NCBI RefSeq assembly: GCF_049933045.1
Contig: NZ_CP187926.1
Coordinates: 992,001 to 1,056,000, forward strand
Reading direction: 5' to 3'
Source of the DNA: Pseudocolwellia sp049933045
GTDB taxonomy: Bacteria > Pseudomonadota > Gammaproteobacteria > Enterobacterales > Alteromonadaceae
DNA length: 64,000 nt
A program made the translations under genes and the position numbers. The notes below the pieces were generated by a model that was given only the letters and a program-made list of their open reading frames with translations, was not told the DNA's origin and did no database searches. This document shows positions 55,921 to 64,000 of the stretch, in pieces (position 1 is the stretch's first letter; every line of letters starts with the position of its first letter).

Positions 55921-56328
55921 ATGGCTAATGTAATTACAGGCGACTGTTGTTGTGGTGAAGTTGCTTTTACTATTGAAGATAATTTTAGTAAGTTTTTCTT
56001 TTGTTATTGCGAACAATGCAGAAAATTAACTGGTAGTGCACATGCATCTAATTTGTTTACTTCACCAGATAACATAAAGTGGCTTAAAGGCGCTGATAAA
56101 GTAAAACGTTATGATCACGTTGAACGCTCATTTTCAAAATCTTTCTGTACTGAGTGTGGCTCTGGCTTACCTTTCCTATCACAAAATGGTAAAGCCTTAA
56201 TTGTTCCTGCAGGTATTTTAAATGCTGAGCCTAGTAAAGTAGTAGATGCTCAAATATTTTGTGCAGAGCAAGCTGATTGGCATCAAGTAGGTATTACTAT
56301 TAATAAAGAGTCTGGTTTTCCAAAATAA
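55921..56328 (+). CDS. GFA (glutathione-dependent formaldehyde-activating)-family protein
   Basis: 135-residue zinc protein of the Mss4-like GFA fold. Zinc-binding cysteines are visible as CCCGEV, CYCEQCRKLTGS and CTECGS, and the PAGILNAEP stretch near the end is typical. True formaldehyde-glutathione synthase activity has been shown for only a few members, so the function here is uncertain. Monocistronic, with a weak hairpin at 56344-56374 behind it. Confidence 0.88.
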   Translation: MANVITGDCCCGEVAFTIEDNFSKFFFCYCEQCRKLTGSAHASNLFTSPDNIKWLKGADKVKRYDHVERSFSKSFCTECGSGLPFLSQNGKALIVPAGILNAEPSKVVDAQIFCAEQADWHQVGITINKESGFPK

Positions 56329-56343
56329 GTCATGCCTTAATAT

Positions 56344-56374
56344 AGCATTATCAATTTTGTATTTTGATAATGCT
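56344..56374. terminator. Possible hairpin terminator after GFA gene
   Basis: AGCATTATCAA and TTGATAATGCT form an 11-bp stem. The downstream T tract is poor. Confidence 0.45.
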
Positions 56375-56548
56375 TTAAGCCTAAATTTTTAATACAAAGT
56401 TTGTAATATGAATTTTGTATTATAATGATAGAAGAACAAGACAATTAATAAGCAGCTTTAAGTTAAACTTAGTTTTATGTTTGATTTTTTATTTAAAGAA
56501 TATTTACAACGATTCAAAATGAGTATTATTTATAAAGGAGCTATACCT

Positions 56549-56959
56549 ATGCGCATTTCAGCTTTTACACTACTAATTATTTCTTTTTTCACATCACATC
56601 TTTCCTTTGCTCAACAAACGGATGAAGAGCGCGAAATATCTAAAGTTTTAACGCAAACCGTTAAAGTGATAACAGATAAGCTACCTATGATAATAGATGG
56701 TGATACTCGATTAGATAGTGTGGCAACCGTAGGAAATAAATTTATATATAATCACACCTTAACTAAATATAGTGCTGATCAAATGGATCCCGAGCAACTC
56801 GATGTAGTTATTACTGATAACGTTATTAATACTATTTGCCCAAACAAAGAAATGAAGGGCTTTATCGATTTAGGTGTTGTGATGGTTTATCGTTACTTAG
56901 GAAAAAGTGGTGCGTTTATTACTGAATTATCTTTAGATACAAAAACATGTAACAAATAA
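56549..56959 (+). CDS. Secreted hypothetical protein
   Basis: 136 residues from ATG 56549, where AAAGGAG lies eight bases upstream; the frame extends to 56477. The signal peptide (MRISAFTLLIISFFTSHLSFA) is followed by an alpha/beta protein with a central NKFIYNHTLTKYSAD and a conserved-looking cysteine pair (NTICPN, TKTCNK). I do not recognise the family. It is periplasmic by prediction. Confidence 0.6.
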   Translation: MRISAFTLLIISFFTSHLSFAQQTDEEREISKVLTQTVKVITDKLPMIIDGDTRLDSVATVGNKFIYNHTLTKYSADQMDPEQLDVVITDNVINTICPNKEMKGFIDLGVVMVYRYLGKSGAFITELSLDTKTCNK

Positions 56960-57077
56960 CTTAAAGCCTGAACAATAGGTTTATTATCGGCTGATTCATT
57001 ATGTAACATTTTTTATTTTATGGCTTTAGCCCATATTTACTCGCTTCAATACCACTTTCCAATATCCTACTAATAAA

Positions 57078-57109
57078 AATAACTTAACCTATGCTGAGGT
57101 TAAGTTATT
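57078..57109. terminator. Perfect 13-bp hairpin, possible terminator
   Basis: AATAACTTAACCT and AGGTTAAGTTATT with a six-base loop. It lies 120 bp after the secreted protein gene. The T tract is absent on the plus strand and modest (TTTTTATT) on the minus strand, so it could also be an operator or RNA-stabilising hairpin. Confidence 0.5.
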
Positions 57110-57224
57110 ATTCATCACATGATTCAGTGATTAGACCACTGAACGAATTTCTTAAAATATTACTCCTTAATTATCGTTGAAGTAAAACTTCACATAACTA
57201 ATATAACTACATCTTGGAAAATTA

Positions 57225-57830
57225 ATGGAAGAACTAAACTCTCAGTTAGACAAGCAATTAGACTTTATTATTGAATTAGATCGACTTAAAGGTGTTTACA
57301 GACAAGCGCTTGTTAAGTCAGATAAGAACAGATTCGAAAATAGTGCAGAACACAGTTGGCATATAACATTAACCTCTCACATATTGCATGAATATGCCGT
57401 TGAAAACGTAAATGTTTCGCGTGTAATGTGTATGTTACTTATTCATGATATTGTTGAAATTGATGCGGGAGATCTCTTTGCGTTTTCAGATGAACAATCT
57501 CTTATTGAACAAGGCAATAAAGAAGTGGCTGCAGCAAAACGAATTTTTGGTTTATTACCTGAAAAGCAATTTCAAATATTCAACCAACTTTGGTTAGAGT
57601 TTGAAGAAGCTGAAACAGTTGATGCACGATTTGCTAAAGCGATGGATAGTGTGTTGCCTCTACTACAGAATATGCGTAATAGTGGAGGAAGCTGGGCAAG
57701 GCATAAAGTAAAAAAATCTCAAGTATTGAAACGTAACCGTTTTCTTGATGGGCTAGCACCTAAGTTATGGTTATATGTATGTAGCCAAATTGAGCATGCT
57801 GTGAATCAAGGTTGGTTGATTGACGAATAG
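57225..57830 (+). CDS. HD-domain phosphohydrolase (YfbR-like)
   Basis: 201 residues. The HD superfamily metal site is visible as the histidine in SAEHSWHIT, the HD pair in MLLIHDIVEID and a later aspartate in AKAMDSVLPLLQN. The architecture resembles YfbR-type 5'-deoxynucleotidases, which remove phosphate from dNMPs. The gene stands alone, about 100 bp before the beta-lactamase. Substrate inferred from family only. Confidence 0.82.
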   Translation: MEELNSQLDKQLDFIIELDRLKGVYRQALVKSDKNRFENSAEHSWHITLTSHILHEYAVENVNVSRVMCMLLIHDIVEIDAGDLFAFSDEQSLIEQGNKEVAAAKRIFGLLPEKQFQIFNQLWLEFEEAETVDARFAKAMDSVLPLLQNMRNSGGSWARHKVKKSQVLKRNRFLDGLAPKLWLYVCSQIEHAVNQGWLIDE

Positions 57831-57932
57831 CGCTTATAAGTATTATGAAAGATGTATTGTAGTGGCTTTACTTTATGTCTTTTATTTTCGCTCCCTACCT
57901 TAATAAACTAATAAGTAAGTAGATCATTATTT

Positions 57933-58817
57933 ATGACATTTAACCTCAAAACTCATTTTAAAAAGTACAACTCTTATTTATCATCTTTACTGCTTAGCTT
58001 CGCTTGTATCTTTAATGTAAGTGCTAATACCTTAACGGATGTGATCAAAGAACAGGAACGTCTACTTGGCGGACGAATTGGTGTTTCCGTTTACGATGTT
58101 TCTGCTAACAAAGTATGGGATCACAATGGAGATAGTCGTTTTCCATTAATGAGTACTTTTAAAGTACTCGCCTGTGCAAAATTGTTATCGGATGTTGATA
58201 AAGGGCTGCAATTATTAAATTCCTCTACGGTTATATCTGCAGACTCTTTAATTGAATGGTCGCCTGTTACTGAAAAACTCATTGGTGAGAAAATCACGTT
58301 AAAACAAGCGTGCTCAGCAGCTATGACCATGAGTGATAATACCGCGAGTAATATCCTACTTGATGCTATTAATGGACCGAAAGAGTTAACCGCATTTATG
58401 CGTTCGATTGGTGATAATGTGACTCGGTTAGATAGAATAGAGCCTGAGTTAAATGAAGCCCTAGATGGCGATAAACGTGACACGACAACACCTAATGCTA
58501 TGGTGAAAAGCTTACATACTTTATTATTTGGTAAGGTATTATCCCAAGATGCAAAAACTCAATTAAAACAATGGATGATAGACAACAAAATCACTGGAAA
58601 TCTATTACGTTCTGTTTTACCTGATACTTGGTTAATTGCAGACCGCTCAGGCTCAGGTGGTTTTGGATCAAGAGCAATTACTGCTGTTGTTTGGAGTGAT
58701 ACGCGTTCACCCTTAATTATCAGTATTTATTTAACACAAACGAAAGCTACTTTGTCTGAGCGTAACAAAACCATTGCCAATATCGGTAAAGAAATTTTCG
58801 CTCTTTATAATAACTAA
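57933..58817 (+). CDS. Class A beta-lactamase, carbenicillinase (CARB/PSE)-like
   Basis: Periplasmic serine hydrolase of 294 residues that opens beta-lactam rings. Signal peptide to about residue 31. The catalytic STFK has Ser74 and Lys77, SDN is in MTMSDNTAS, and the general-base glutamate lies in RIEPELNEA. The KTG triad is replaced by RSG (ADRSGSGGFGSR), the arrangement of CARB/PSE (RTG/RSG) carbenicillinases; the end SIYLTQTKATLSERN also resembles them. No integron, IS or resistance partner adjoins it, so it looks like a resident chromosomal gene. The TfoX-N gene follows by 17 bp. Confidence 0.92.
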   Translation: MTFNLKTHFKKYNSYLSSLLLSFACIFNVSANTLTDVIKEQERLLGGRIGVSVYDVSANKVWDHNGDSRFPLMSTFKVLACAKLLSDVDKGLQLLNSSTVISADSLIEWSPVTEKLIGEKITLKQACSAAMTMSDNTASNILLDAINGPKELTAFMRSIGDNVTRLDRIEPELNEALDGDKRDTTTPNAMVKSLHTLLFGKVLSQDAKTQLKQWMIDNKITGNLLRSVLPDTWLIADRSGSGGFGSRAITAVVWSDTRSPLIISIYLTQTKATLSERNKTIANIGKEIFALYNN

Positions 58818-58834
58818 AAAGAGATTAATACATT

Positions 58835-59221
58835 ATGGCTTTTGATCGAGGCTTAGAAGAGCGACTTTACGAACACTTTCAGGCTCGTCATGACTTAGTT
58901 GTAAAAAAGATGTTTGGTGGTTTATGTTTTATTCTTTCTGAGCATATGTGTTGTGCCATTATTGATGATAAAATTATGGCGCGTGTTGGACCTCATAACT
59001 ACTTTGAATGCTTAGATAAGCCTTATGTAACAGAAATGGATTTTACGGGTAAGCCTGTAAAAGGTTTGGTTTATATATTACCTGAGGGTTTTGAGTCGGA
59101 TGACGACCTAAGTTATTGGATAAACTTTTGCATAAGTTTTGTTGACTCATTACCACCTAAAGCACCTAAAAAAGCTAAACAAAAAAAGAAACCAAAAATA
59201 ACAAAAGAGCAGAGCATCTAA
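58835..59221 (+). CDS. TfoX N-terminal-domain protein
   Basis: 128 residues with the TfoX/Sxy N-terminal fold (VVKKMFGGLCFILSEHMCCAI, DKIMARVG) but no C-terminal domain, so it is not a full competence regulator. A Lys-rich tail (PKKAKQKKKPK) ends it. Such single-domain proteins are widespread and uncharacterised. It may be co-transcribed with the beta-lactamase 17 bp upstream, and LysE follows 60 bp downstream. Confidence 0.82.
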   Translation: MAFDRGLEERLYEHFQARHDLVVKKMFGGLCFILSEHMCCAIIDDKIMARVGPHNYFECLDKPYVTEMDFTGKPVKGLVYILPEGFESDDDLSYWINFCISFVDSLPPKAPKKAKQKKKPKITKEQSI

Positions 59222-59281
59222 ACTAGCTAACTTAACTCTGCTTTTAGTGAAACAGATTTACCTTTATTCGAAGAGAGTGAC

Positions 59282-59929
59282 ATGGATTTAAGTACCTGGT
59301 TATTGTACATCAGTGTTATTAGTGTATTGCTGTTAAGCCCTGGTCCTTCAGGTTTATTATGTTTATCTGATGGCTTAACTTTTGGTCATAAAAAAGCCAT
59401 ACCAACGGTTCTAGGCGGTGCAACTTCAGCACTTGTACTTATGACTATTTCGGCAGTAGGTCTTGGAGCTGTATTAGCTGCATCAACAACATTATTTCTA
59501 GTGATTAAACTTCTGGGTGCTGTTTACTTAATTTATTTAGGTTGGATGGCGTGGAAAGAAGGCGGTATCACACTTGAAAAAAGCACCTCAACTGAAAATA
59601 AATTAGTCAGTTACTCTGCGATTAAGCGTTATCAAAAAGGCTTTATGATAGGGATAAGTAACCCAAAAGATTTATTATTTTTTATTGCCTTGTTCCCTAG
59701 CTTTATGAATGCTGAGCTTCCAGCTTTTGAACAATATATTATATTAGCTTGCACTTGGTTTATTCTTGAGTGTATCTCTATGTTTATGTATGTGTGTTTA
59801 GGTTCAAAAATCAGTCCTTTTTTCTCTAAACAGAGTAATATGAACTTAGTGAATCGTATGGTGGGCAGTGTATTTATATTTTTAGGTGGAGCTTTAGCGC
59901 TATCAACAATTATCAGTAAAAAAATATAA
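59282..59929 (+). CDS. LysE/RhtB-family amino-acid exporter
   Basis: 215-residue inner-membrane protein with six helices. The N-terminal LLSPGPSGLLCLSDGLTFG and the GAVYLIYLGWMAWKEGG block are typical of LysE/RhtB exporters, as is GISNPKDLLFFIALFP. The substrate, probably a neutral or basic amino acid or homoserine-like compound, is not known. The GAAGAGAG ribosome site is good. Confidence 0.88.
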   Translation: MDLSTWLLYISVISVLLLSPGPSGLLCLSDGLTFGHKKAIPTVLGGATSALVLMTISAVGLGAVLAASTTLFLVIKLLGAVYLIYLGWMAWKEGGITLEKSTSTENKLVSYSAIKRYQKGFMIGISNPKDLLFFIALFPSFMNAELPAFEQYIILACTWFILECISMFMYVCLGSKISPFFSKQSNMNLVNRMVGSVFIFLGGALALSTIISKKI

Positions 59930-60081
59930 ATAAAGCGATAAGTGTGGTTGAATACTCTGGTATTTTATAAGTTCATATCCGTTTATTTGAAAACAAATTT
60001 AACCATTATCAGCACAAATACGGCAAGAATAACTACAACCATAACGACAACAATAAGTTCGGCAATAAAAAGAGACTATTT

Positions 60082-60333
60082 ATGAAATCTGACGAGTTAA
60101 TAACATTATTATCAAAAAGTGGTGCTGAAGACCTAACATCTTCATTACAATGGATTAATCCTCTACCTGATGATGCGACTGAGCTATTAAAGAAAATAAA
60201 CATCGCATTAAGTATTGTTCAGTTTTCGCAGTCTAGACGAGCGGAAGAGAAGGGCTCAACATCATCTAATACTCATTTCGATGCATTAACGCGTTTAAAA
60301 GCTGAGGCTCAAAGTATTTTAGATAAACAATAA
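60082..60333 (+). CDS. Hypothetical small helical protein
   Basis: 83 residues, soluble and predicted helical with no cysteines. The sequence contains a heptad-like central part (ELLKKINIALSIVQF) and a C-terminal helix (FDALTRLKAEAQSIL). The ribosome site AAAGAGA fits the start. No family recognised and no neighbour that explains it. Confidence 0.55.
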   Translation: MKSDELITLLSKSGAEDLTSSLQWINPLPDDATELLKKINIALSIVQFSQSRRAEEKGSTSSNTHFDALTRLKAEAQSILDKQ

Positions 60334-60760
60334 ACCGTTTAGAGCTATTATTGCTTAAGCCACTAATATCAAATATAAAGCCTTTCCTTAGCAGGCATTG
60401 TAGTACAAGGCTTATCTGTGTATTTTACTTTTCGCTGCTGCCTGCATCGCATACGTACTCAAGTTGTAAAGGGAATAAGAGCAATAGGCTTTACTTCTTA
60501 ATTATGCTTCCCCTTATTTTTAACTACATACATCTCTTTATTCCTAAATGTTGTTCTTTTTTCCATTAATACTAATGCCAATGCTGTGGCTAGAAGGCGA
60601 TGTGTTTGATGGATTGCCTCCAATGCATACTTGATAGAACAAAAAACCTTCACTCATTAAATGTGATAGAAATGTTATAAATTCAGAATGATTTGCGTAA
60701 TCATTACTGGTGATTATCGTATATTATCTGCAATCATATTTACTATCTTCGGAACAAATA
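60334..60760. other. Intergenic region
   Basis: About 430 bp. A 72-codon frame at 60351 has a TTG start and no ribosome site, and I take it as chance. No hairpins or repeats of note were seen. The 3' part presumably carries the promoter of the frameshifted outer-membrane protein gene. Confidence 0.4.
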
Positions 60761-61682
60761 ATGCGTGTATTATTGTTTTCTGCTTTAATTTTTTTTACAA
60801 CTTTTTCGAATGCCGATACTTTTGATTGGAAGGTTAACTCAATACGTTTCACTTTTTCAAAACCTCAAACTTTCCATTCACTTCTTTATTCAAAGATCAG
60901 ATCCAAGTAGAGAAAAAATAAACTTTGAATTAGAGCCTATAAACAATGAACGATTCGGCGTTTTTGTTGACTTAAACGGTATTGAGATAGGTTATGCTAC
61001 CGATTTTATTAATGATACAACACAAACTGAAACTGAAGATTTTCTCTTTTCTTATAAAGGCTTTAAACACTCTAAAATTACATTCAATTACCAAACACTT
61101 GAGGGATTTGAAACAAATGCACTCAATCTACTTAATGAGTCGCAACAAGAATCACGTTTTTCTTCAGGCACTAAATCAACTAAATTTGAACTGCTTGGTA
61201 TTCATGATTTACATACATTTTATGGTGAATCACTATTTGATCATTTCTTTTTAAACCGTCCTAAATTGAGTCAATCAATTGGTTTCGGTTTAAGCTTAAC
61301 GGGTGGTTGGTCATATAAAAACTTATTATTAGAAAGTGAAGATAATTTACTCTTTAAACCAGATTACTTAAATAGTATCGGCACAGTTGATCGTATTAGA
61401 GCTGAATCATTTGATGTTTCTATTGGACCACTTCTATCTGTTAATTTAAAAAATAACATACATATGTTTGCAGAAGCCAAATTTGGTAAAGGTTACTTTC
61501 GTAATTTAGAAGAAAATGAACAACTCAAACGTTCTGGTAATGAAGATATTTATTCTCTTGGGGCTGGTATTTCTTGGACTATGGCATCAAAGAAAACTGT
61601 ATTTCTTTTAAGAGGTTGGCAAAAGAAAGGAAGACATGTTGAAACATTTTTTGGTGATCTTTCTGCTATTCATTACTTTTAG
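60761..61682 (+). pseudogene. Frameshifted outer-membrane beta-barrel-like protein
   Basis: The first frame, from ATG 60761, gives a clear signal peptide (MRVLLFSALIFFTTFSNA) and about 30 further residues, then stops at 60910. A second frame continues the protein from SDPSREKINFELEP to 61682. Removing one A from the CAAAG at 60892-60894 joins them into a protein of about 306 residues. The second half alternates polar and aromatic strands (SIGFGLSLTGGWSYKN, VSIGPLLSVNLKNN, YSLGAGISWTM), the pattern of an outer-membrane barrel ending in Phe. Family not recognised. It may be a true mutation or a sequence error. Confidence 0.7.
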
Positions 61683-61796
61683 TTAATTCCTTACAACGCT
61701 GTAAGAGTTTTAAATAGAGGTAAAATCTCTTTGCAGCTAATAGATACTTTTATAACAAGCTTTGGATATATAACGAAAAAAAATAGCCTTTGATTA

Positions 61797-62060
61797 GGGG
61801 TTGTTGACCTTTCGAAATTGTTTTTACAGCAATGTGTTTGATATTTAGACAAGGCGGAGTCTGTGACGTGTAGCTAGCTACTCGAACAGACGATAACGTG
61901 GTATAAATTTCAAACACATGCTGCCCTTTGGGTTCATTTAAAACGAATTTACTCATTGCTGTTTGCTATTTTTAATAGAATAACTATTAGACAAAGCTCA
62001 CATCGCGATTAAATCCGTTTTAAATTGAATAAAATTTAACCCTGAAAGATCAACAGACCC
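61797..62060 (-). mobile_element. MITE-like element, family A, copy 3 (reverse)
   Basis: A 264-bp copy in opposite orientation to the other two, flanked by TA (61795-61796 and 62061-62062). Its ends are GGGGTTGTTGACCTTTC and GAAAGATCAACAGACCC. The interior matches copy 2 with few changes, including the open frame MSKFVLNEPKGQ. It sits between the broken outer-membrane protein gene and the bcp terminator. Confidence 0.85.
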
Positions 62061-62064
62061 TAGA

Positions 62065-62104
62065 TAAAAAAGCAGTCTTACTTATAGAGTAAAGACTGCT
62101 TTTT
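62065..62104 (-). terminator. Terminator after bcp
   Basis: AAAAAAGCAGTCTT pairs with AAGACTGCTTTTT. On the minus strand it ends in six T, placed about 45 bp after the bcp stop and immediately beside the MITE. Confidence 0.8.
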
Positions 62105-62145
62105 ATATGTTTATTTTATAAGGTTATTTATTAGAAAATAAATAA

Positions 62146-62610
62146 TTAGTTTTTAATAAAATCAAGAACAACTTCGTGGTGATCTTTAGTTTTAAACTTA
62201 TTAAAAATATGTTCTAAGTTACCGTCTTCATCGATAAGGAAAGACGTTCTTACAACGCCCATACTTTCACGTCCCATAAACTTTTTTAATTGCCAAACAT
62301 TGTAGGCTTCACAGGTCGCATGATCTTCATCAGATAGTAATGTGAAGTTCAACTCTTGTTTATTAATAAAATTAGTCAGCTTCTTTGGAGTGTCAGGGCT
62401 AATACCTAATACAACAACATTTAAGGCATCGAGTTCTGATTTACTATCTCTTAATGCACATGCTTGTACAGTACAACCAGGCGTAGAAGCTCTTGGGTAA
62501 AAGTAAATAAGTACTTTTCTACCTTTAAATGAGTCTAAAGCTACTTCTGAACCATTTTGATCAAGTAGAGTAAATTGTGGTGCTTTATCACCAACAGTAA
62601 GAGTGTTCAT
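62146..62610 (-). CDS. bcp: Thiol peroxidase Bcp (peroxiredoxin Q)
   Basis: 154-residue cytoplasmic peroxiredoxin that reduces peroxides with thioredoxin. The peroxidatic cysteine is in STPGCTVQAC, and the second cysteine five residues on is the resolving cysteine typical of the Bcp/PrxQ group. The later GVVRTSFLIDEDG block is the usual RTSF. It follows gcvR by 58 bp on the same strand, the common gcvR-bcp pair. Confidence 0.96.
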   Translation of the reverse strand: MNTLTVGDKAPQFTLLDQNGSEVALDSFKGRKVLIYFYPRASTPGCTVQACALRDSKSELDALNVVVLGISPDTPKKLTNFINKQELNFTLLSDEDHATCEAYNVWQLKKFMGRESMGVVRTSFLIDEDGNLEHIFNKFKTKDHHEVVLDFIKN

Positions 62611-62668
62611 AAGAAACCTTTATATAGTTAAAATGTAAAGAATTGCGTGCTTTATTTTACATAAAAAA

Positions 62669-63211
62669 TTAAGAAGAAAAGTATTTTAAGAGATTTACAT
62701 TTGCAGGTTTTATGCAACCTTGAACACCAATTTGTGCGCATAATTCAATAAAATCACTTTCAATAGCGTCAATGCTCGTATCTTCTGTTAACGCTATTAA
62801 AATGGTGGCATTAGTGGTGTTATCTTTTGGATTGATTTTAGATTTTAACGACGAAATATCAATCTTACGGGCTGTAAGGAAAGCCGTGATTGATTTAAGT
62901 ATTCCTGGCTGATCTATACCTGCATATTCAACTTCATAATGGTGAGTGAAATCAAGCGACTTATAACCAGAAGTGCGTTTCATCATGGTTATTAATTCTA
63001 ATTTTTGAGACATAATAGGAAACTTTGACTCAATTAAATTAATAGATTTTGCACTGCCTTCTAACAACATAATTATCGTAAATTCTTCACCAAAAATTGC
63101 CATTCTACTGTCAATAATATTACAGCCACATTTACTCGCAAGTTTTATGATTTCGCTAACACTACCAGTACGATCTGATCCCATAGCGTTTAGCACTAAA
63201 TATTGAGACAT
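62669..63211 (-). CDS. gcvR: Glycine cleavage system regulator GcvR
   Basis: 180-residue protein built of two ACT domains (about 1-80 and 90-175) that bind glycine. In E. coli it restrains GcvA when glycine is low. The N-terminal YLVLNAMGSDRTGSVSEIIKLASKCGCNI and the second domain's VEYAGIDQPGILKSITAFL match the family. No gcv genes occur in the window. First gene of the gcvR-bcp pair. Confidence 0.93.
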   Translation of the reverse strand: MSQYLVLNAMGSDRTGSVSEIIKLASKCGCNIIDSRMAIFGEEFTIIMLLEGSAKSINLIESKFPIMSQKLELITMMKRTSGYKSLDFTHHYEVEYAGIDQPGILKSITAFLTARKIDISSLKSKINPKDNTTNATILIALTEDTSIDAIESDFIELCAQIGVQGCIKPANVNLLKYFSS

Positions 63212-63778
63212 TAATGAAGTAACCTTTTAATATTTTATGGTTTAATCGTTTTTCAGATAGGTATTGTATCCCATATCATTTTCATTAAACACTAGGAGAA
63301 ATACATTAGGGGGAGGTTTTTTCATCGAATAGATTTATATTTATTCAGTTAATGCTGGATACATTATCATTTGTCTCGATGACGTGTTTTAGGTTAAGAA
63401 AATGTCATCAATATAACTAATCTGTTTATTTTTGATTAAATTGAACGAATTTTAACCTTTATATAAAATCTACCTCCACTTAGTGAGATCTCTTTAGAGT
63501 TATTTAACATATTATTAATATGGTTTCTTGTGTTTGTAAAATCAGGCAAGTACCATGTTGTATTATTTTGAATGGCTGAATAGATTGAGTTTTTGTTTGA
63601 ACTTAATTCTTTATTTGTTATCCAAGCTCTAGTTCGAAAATATAAATTATTAAATAATAAGTAGGTTTCAATAAATATTATTCCACTTACTTATCAACAT
63701 ATATTTCTATTCGGTTAACATCATATTATTTAATTGACCGTTACTGTAAAGATTCAGATGGTATCCGCAGGAGTTTTA
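63212..63778. other. Long gap between gcvR and bamC
   Basis: 567 bp of AT-rich sequence without a gene. In many relatives dapA lies here between gcvR and bamC. I see no dapA or recognisable remnant. The region must carry divergent promoters; AGGAG precedes the bamC ATG. Confidence 0.45.
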
Positions 63779-64000
63779 ATGAATCGTAAATTATTTTGTT
63801 TATCGCTATTAAGTTTAACTATAACAGCGTGTAGTACTAATGTTAGCAGAACCCAAGCCGAAGGTAATTTTGATTACGCAAATAAAGAAGAAGCAAAGTC
63901 TTTAATAACACCTGTTGGTTTAGTTGAACCTAGACAAAAACATGAATTTTATATTCCTGAAGTACCTGATACAAATTCTCCTGTTGGAGAAAAAATGGAT
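63779..64000 (+). CDS. bamC: Outer-membrane assembly lipoprotein BamC (start only)
   Basis: The first 74 residues of a lipoprotein running out of the window. The signal ends TITAC at Cys18. The following EGNFDYANKEEAKSLITPVGL and the FYIPEVPDTNSPVGEKMD match the unstructured N-terminal stretch of BamC that lies along BamD. BamC is an accessory part of the BAM complex inserting outer-membrane proteins. AGGAG lies shortly before the ATG. Confidence 0.85.
   Translation, partial: MNRKLFCLSLLSLTITACSTNVSRTQAEGNFDYANKEEAKSLITPVGLVEPRQKHEFYIPEVPDTNSPVGEKMD

Noticed and set aside
58835..59221. Competence regulator TfoX/Sxy
   Set aside because: Only the N-terminal domain is present; no C-terminal domain or competence genes nearby.
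60351..60569. 72-codon frame with hydrophobic parts
   Set aside because: TTG start, no ribosome site, unusual Cys/His-rich composition, and no recognisable family; more likely chance.
60994..61254. Overlapping 86-codon frame in the outer-membrane protein region
   Set aside because: Lies wholly inside the barrel frame in another phase, with Leu/His-rich composition typical of a shadow.
55000..61700. Defence or toxin-antitoxin island
   Set aside because: The genes here are unrelated single units (GFA, HD, beta-lactamase, LysE and others) with no nuclease, toxin, reverse transcriptase or paired operon structure.

Overview
The window looks like chromosomal DNA of a marine gammaproteobacterium of the order Alteromonadales, most likely Colwelliaceae (Colwellia/Thalassotalea-like). 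This rests on AT-rich codon use, gene content and gene order: a monomeric NADP-isocitrate dehydrogenase, the cspD-clpS-clpA-infA-bpt-aat-trxB block, and the lrp-ftsK-lolA-rarA-crcB-serS block. The species assignment is inference. Almost all of the window is housekeeping core genome. I see no prophage, integron, CRISPR array, rRNA, tRNA or intact transposase gene.

Layout. 1-6.3 kb: 3' part of ligA, an OmpA-family porin, an MsbA-like ABC exporter and two small membrane proteins of unknown function. 7.3-12.3 kb: an OmpR/EnvZ-type two-component pair convergent with fadE. 12.9-18.4 kb: a class II glutamine amidotransferase, a DUF3108 protein, purMN, then a DUF2066 protein with hda. 18.5-22.8 kb: a large lipoprotein with an HELAH zinc-site motif, a DUF2069 membrane protein, an ArsC/YfgD protein and a frameshifted bepA. 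23.2-31.7 kb: a TusA-like protein with perM, the rluE-nudJ-mnmA-hflD-purB operon, and divergent from it the monomeric icd. 32.1-47.6 kb: cspD, clpSA, infA, bpt, aat, trxB, a 2OG-Fe(II) oxygenase, ald, lrp, ftsK, lolA, rarA, crcB and serS. 47.7-54.7 kb: a thioredoxin-like protein, an M14 carboxypeptidase, an AGCS alanine/glycine:Na+ symporter, a zinc-ribbon protein, and YeaC with a DUF349 protein. 55-61.7 kb: a looser, all-plus-strand accessory stretch with small exported proteins, a GFA-family enzyme, an HD phosphohydrolase, a CARB-like class A beta-lactamase, a TfoX-N protein, a LysE exporter and a frameshifted outer-membrane protein. 62.1-64 kb: bcp, gcvR and the start of bamC.

How the parts connect. 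Bpt and Aat attach leucine or phenylalanine to protein N-termini, ClpS recognises these residues and ClpA unfolds the substrates, so almost a whole N-degron pathway lies within 5 kb (clpP is not here). Lrp sits divergently beside alanine dehydrogenase, and an alanine-type symporter lies 8 kb away, suggesting local alanine metabolism. LolA and BamC, with the broken BepA, concern outer-membrane biogenesis.

The most unusual non-coding content is a family of ~265-bp TA-flanked MITE-like elements. There are three nearly full copies (5087, 12548, 61797) plus decayed pieces. One copy has inserted into the arm of a palindrome, so the empty site can be reconstructed from this sequence alone. A second, unrelated MITE-like element begins on the stop codon of the histidine kinase. 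Two genes (bepA and the outer-membrane protein near 60.8 kb) carry frameshifts, both repairable by removing one A from a run of three. I did not find a convincing new multi-gene system; the best uncharacterised protein is the HELAH lipoprotein.
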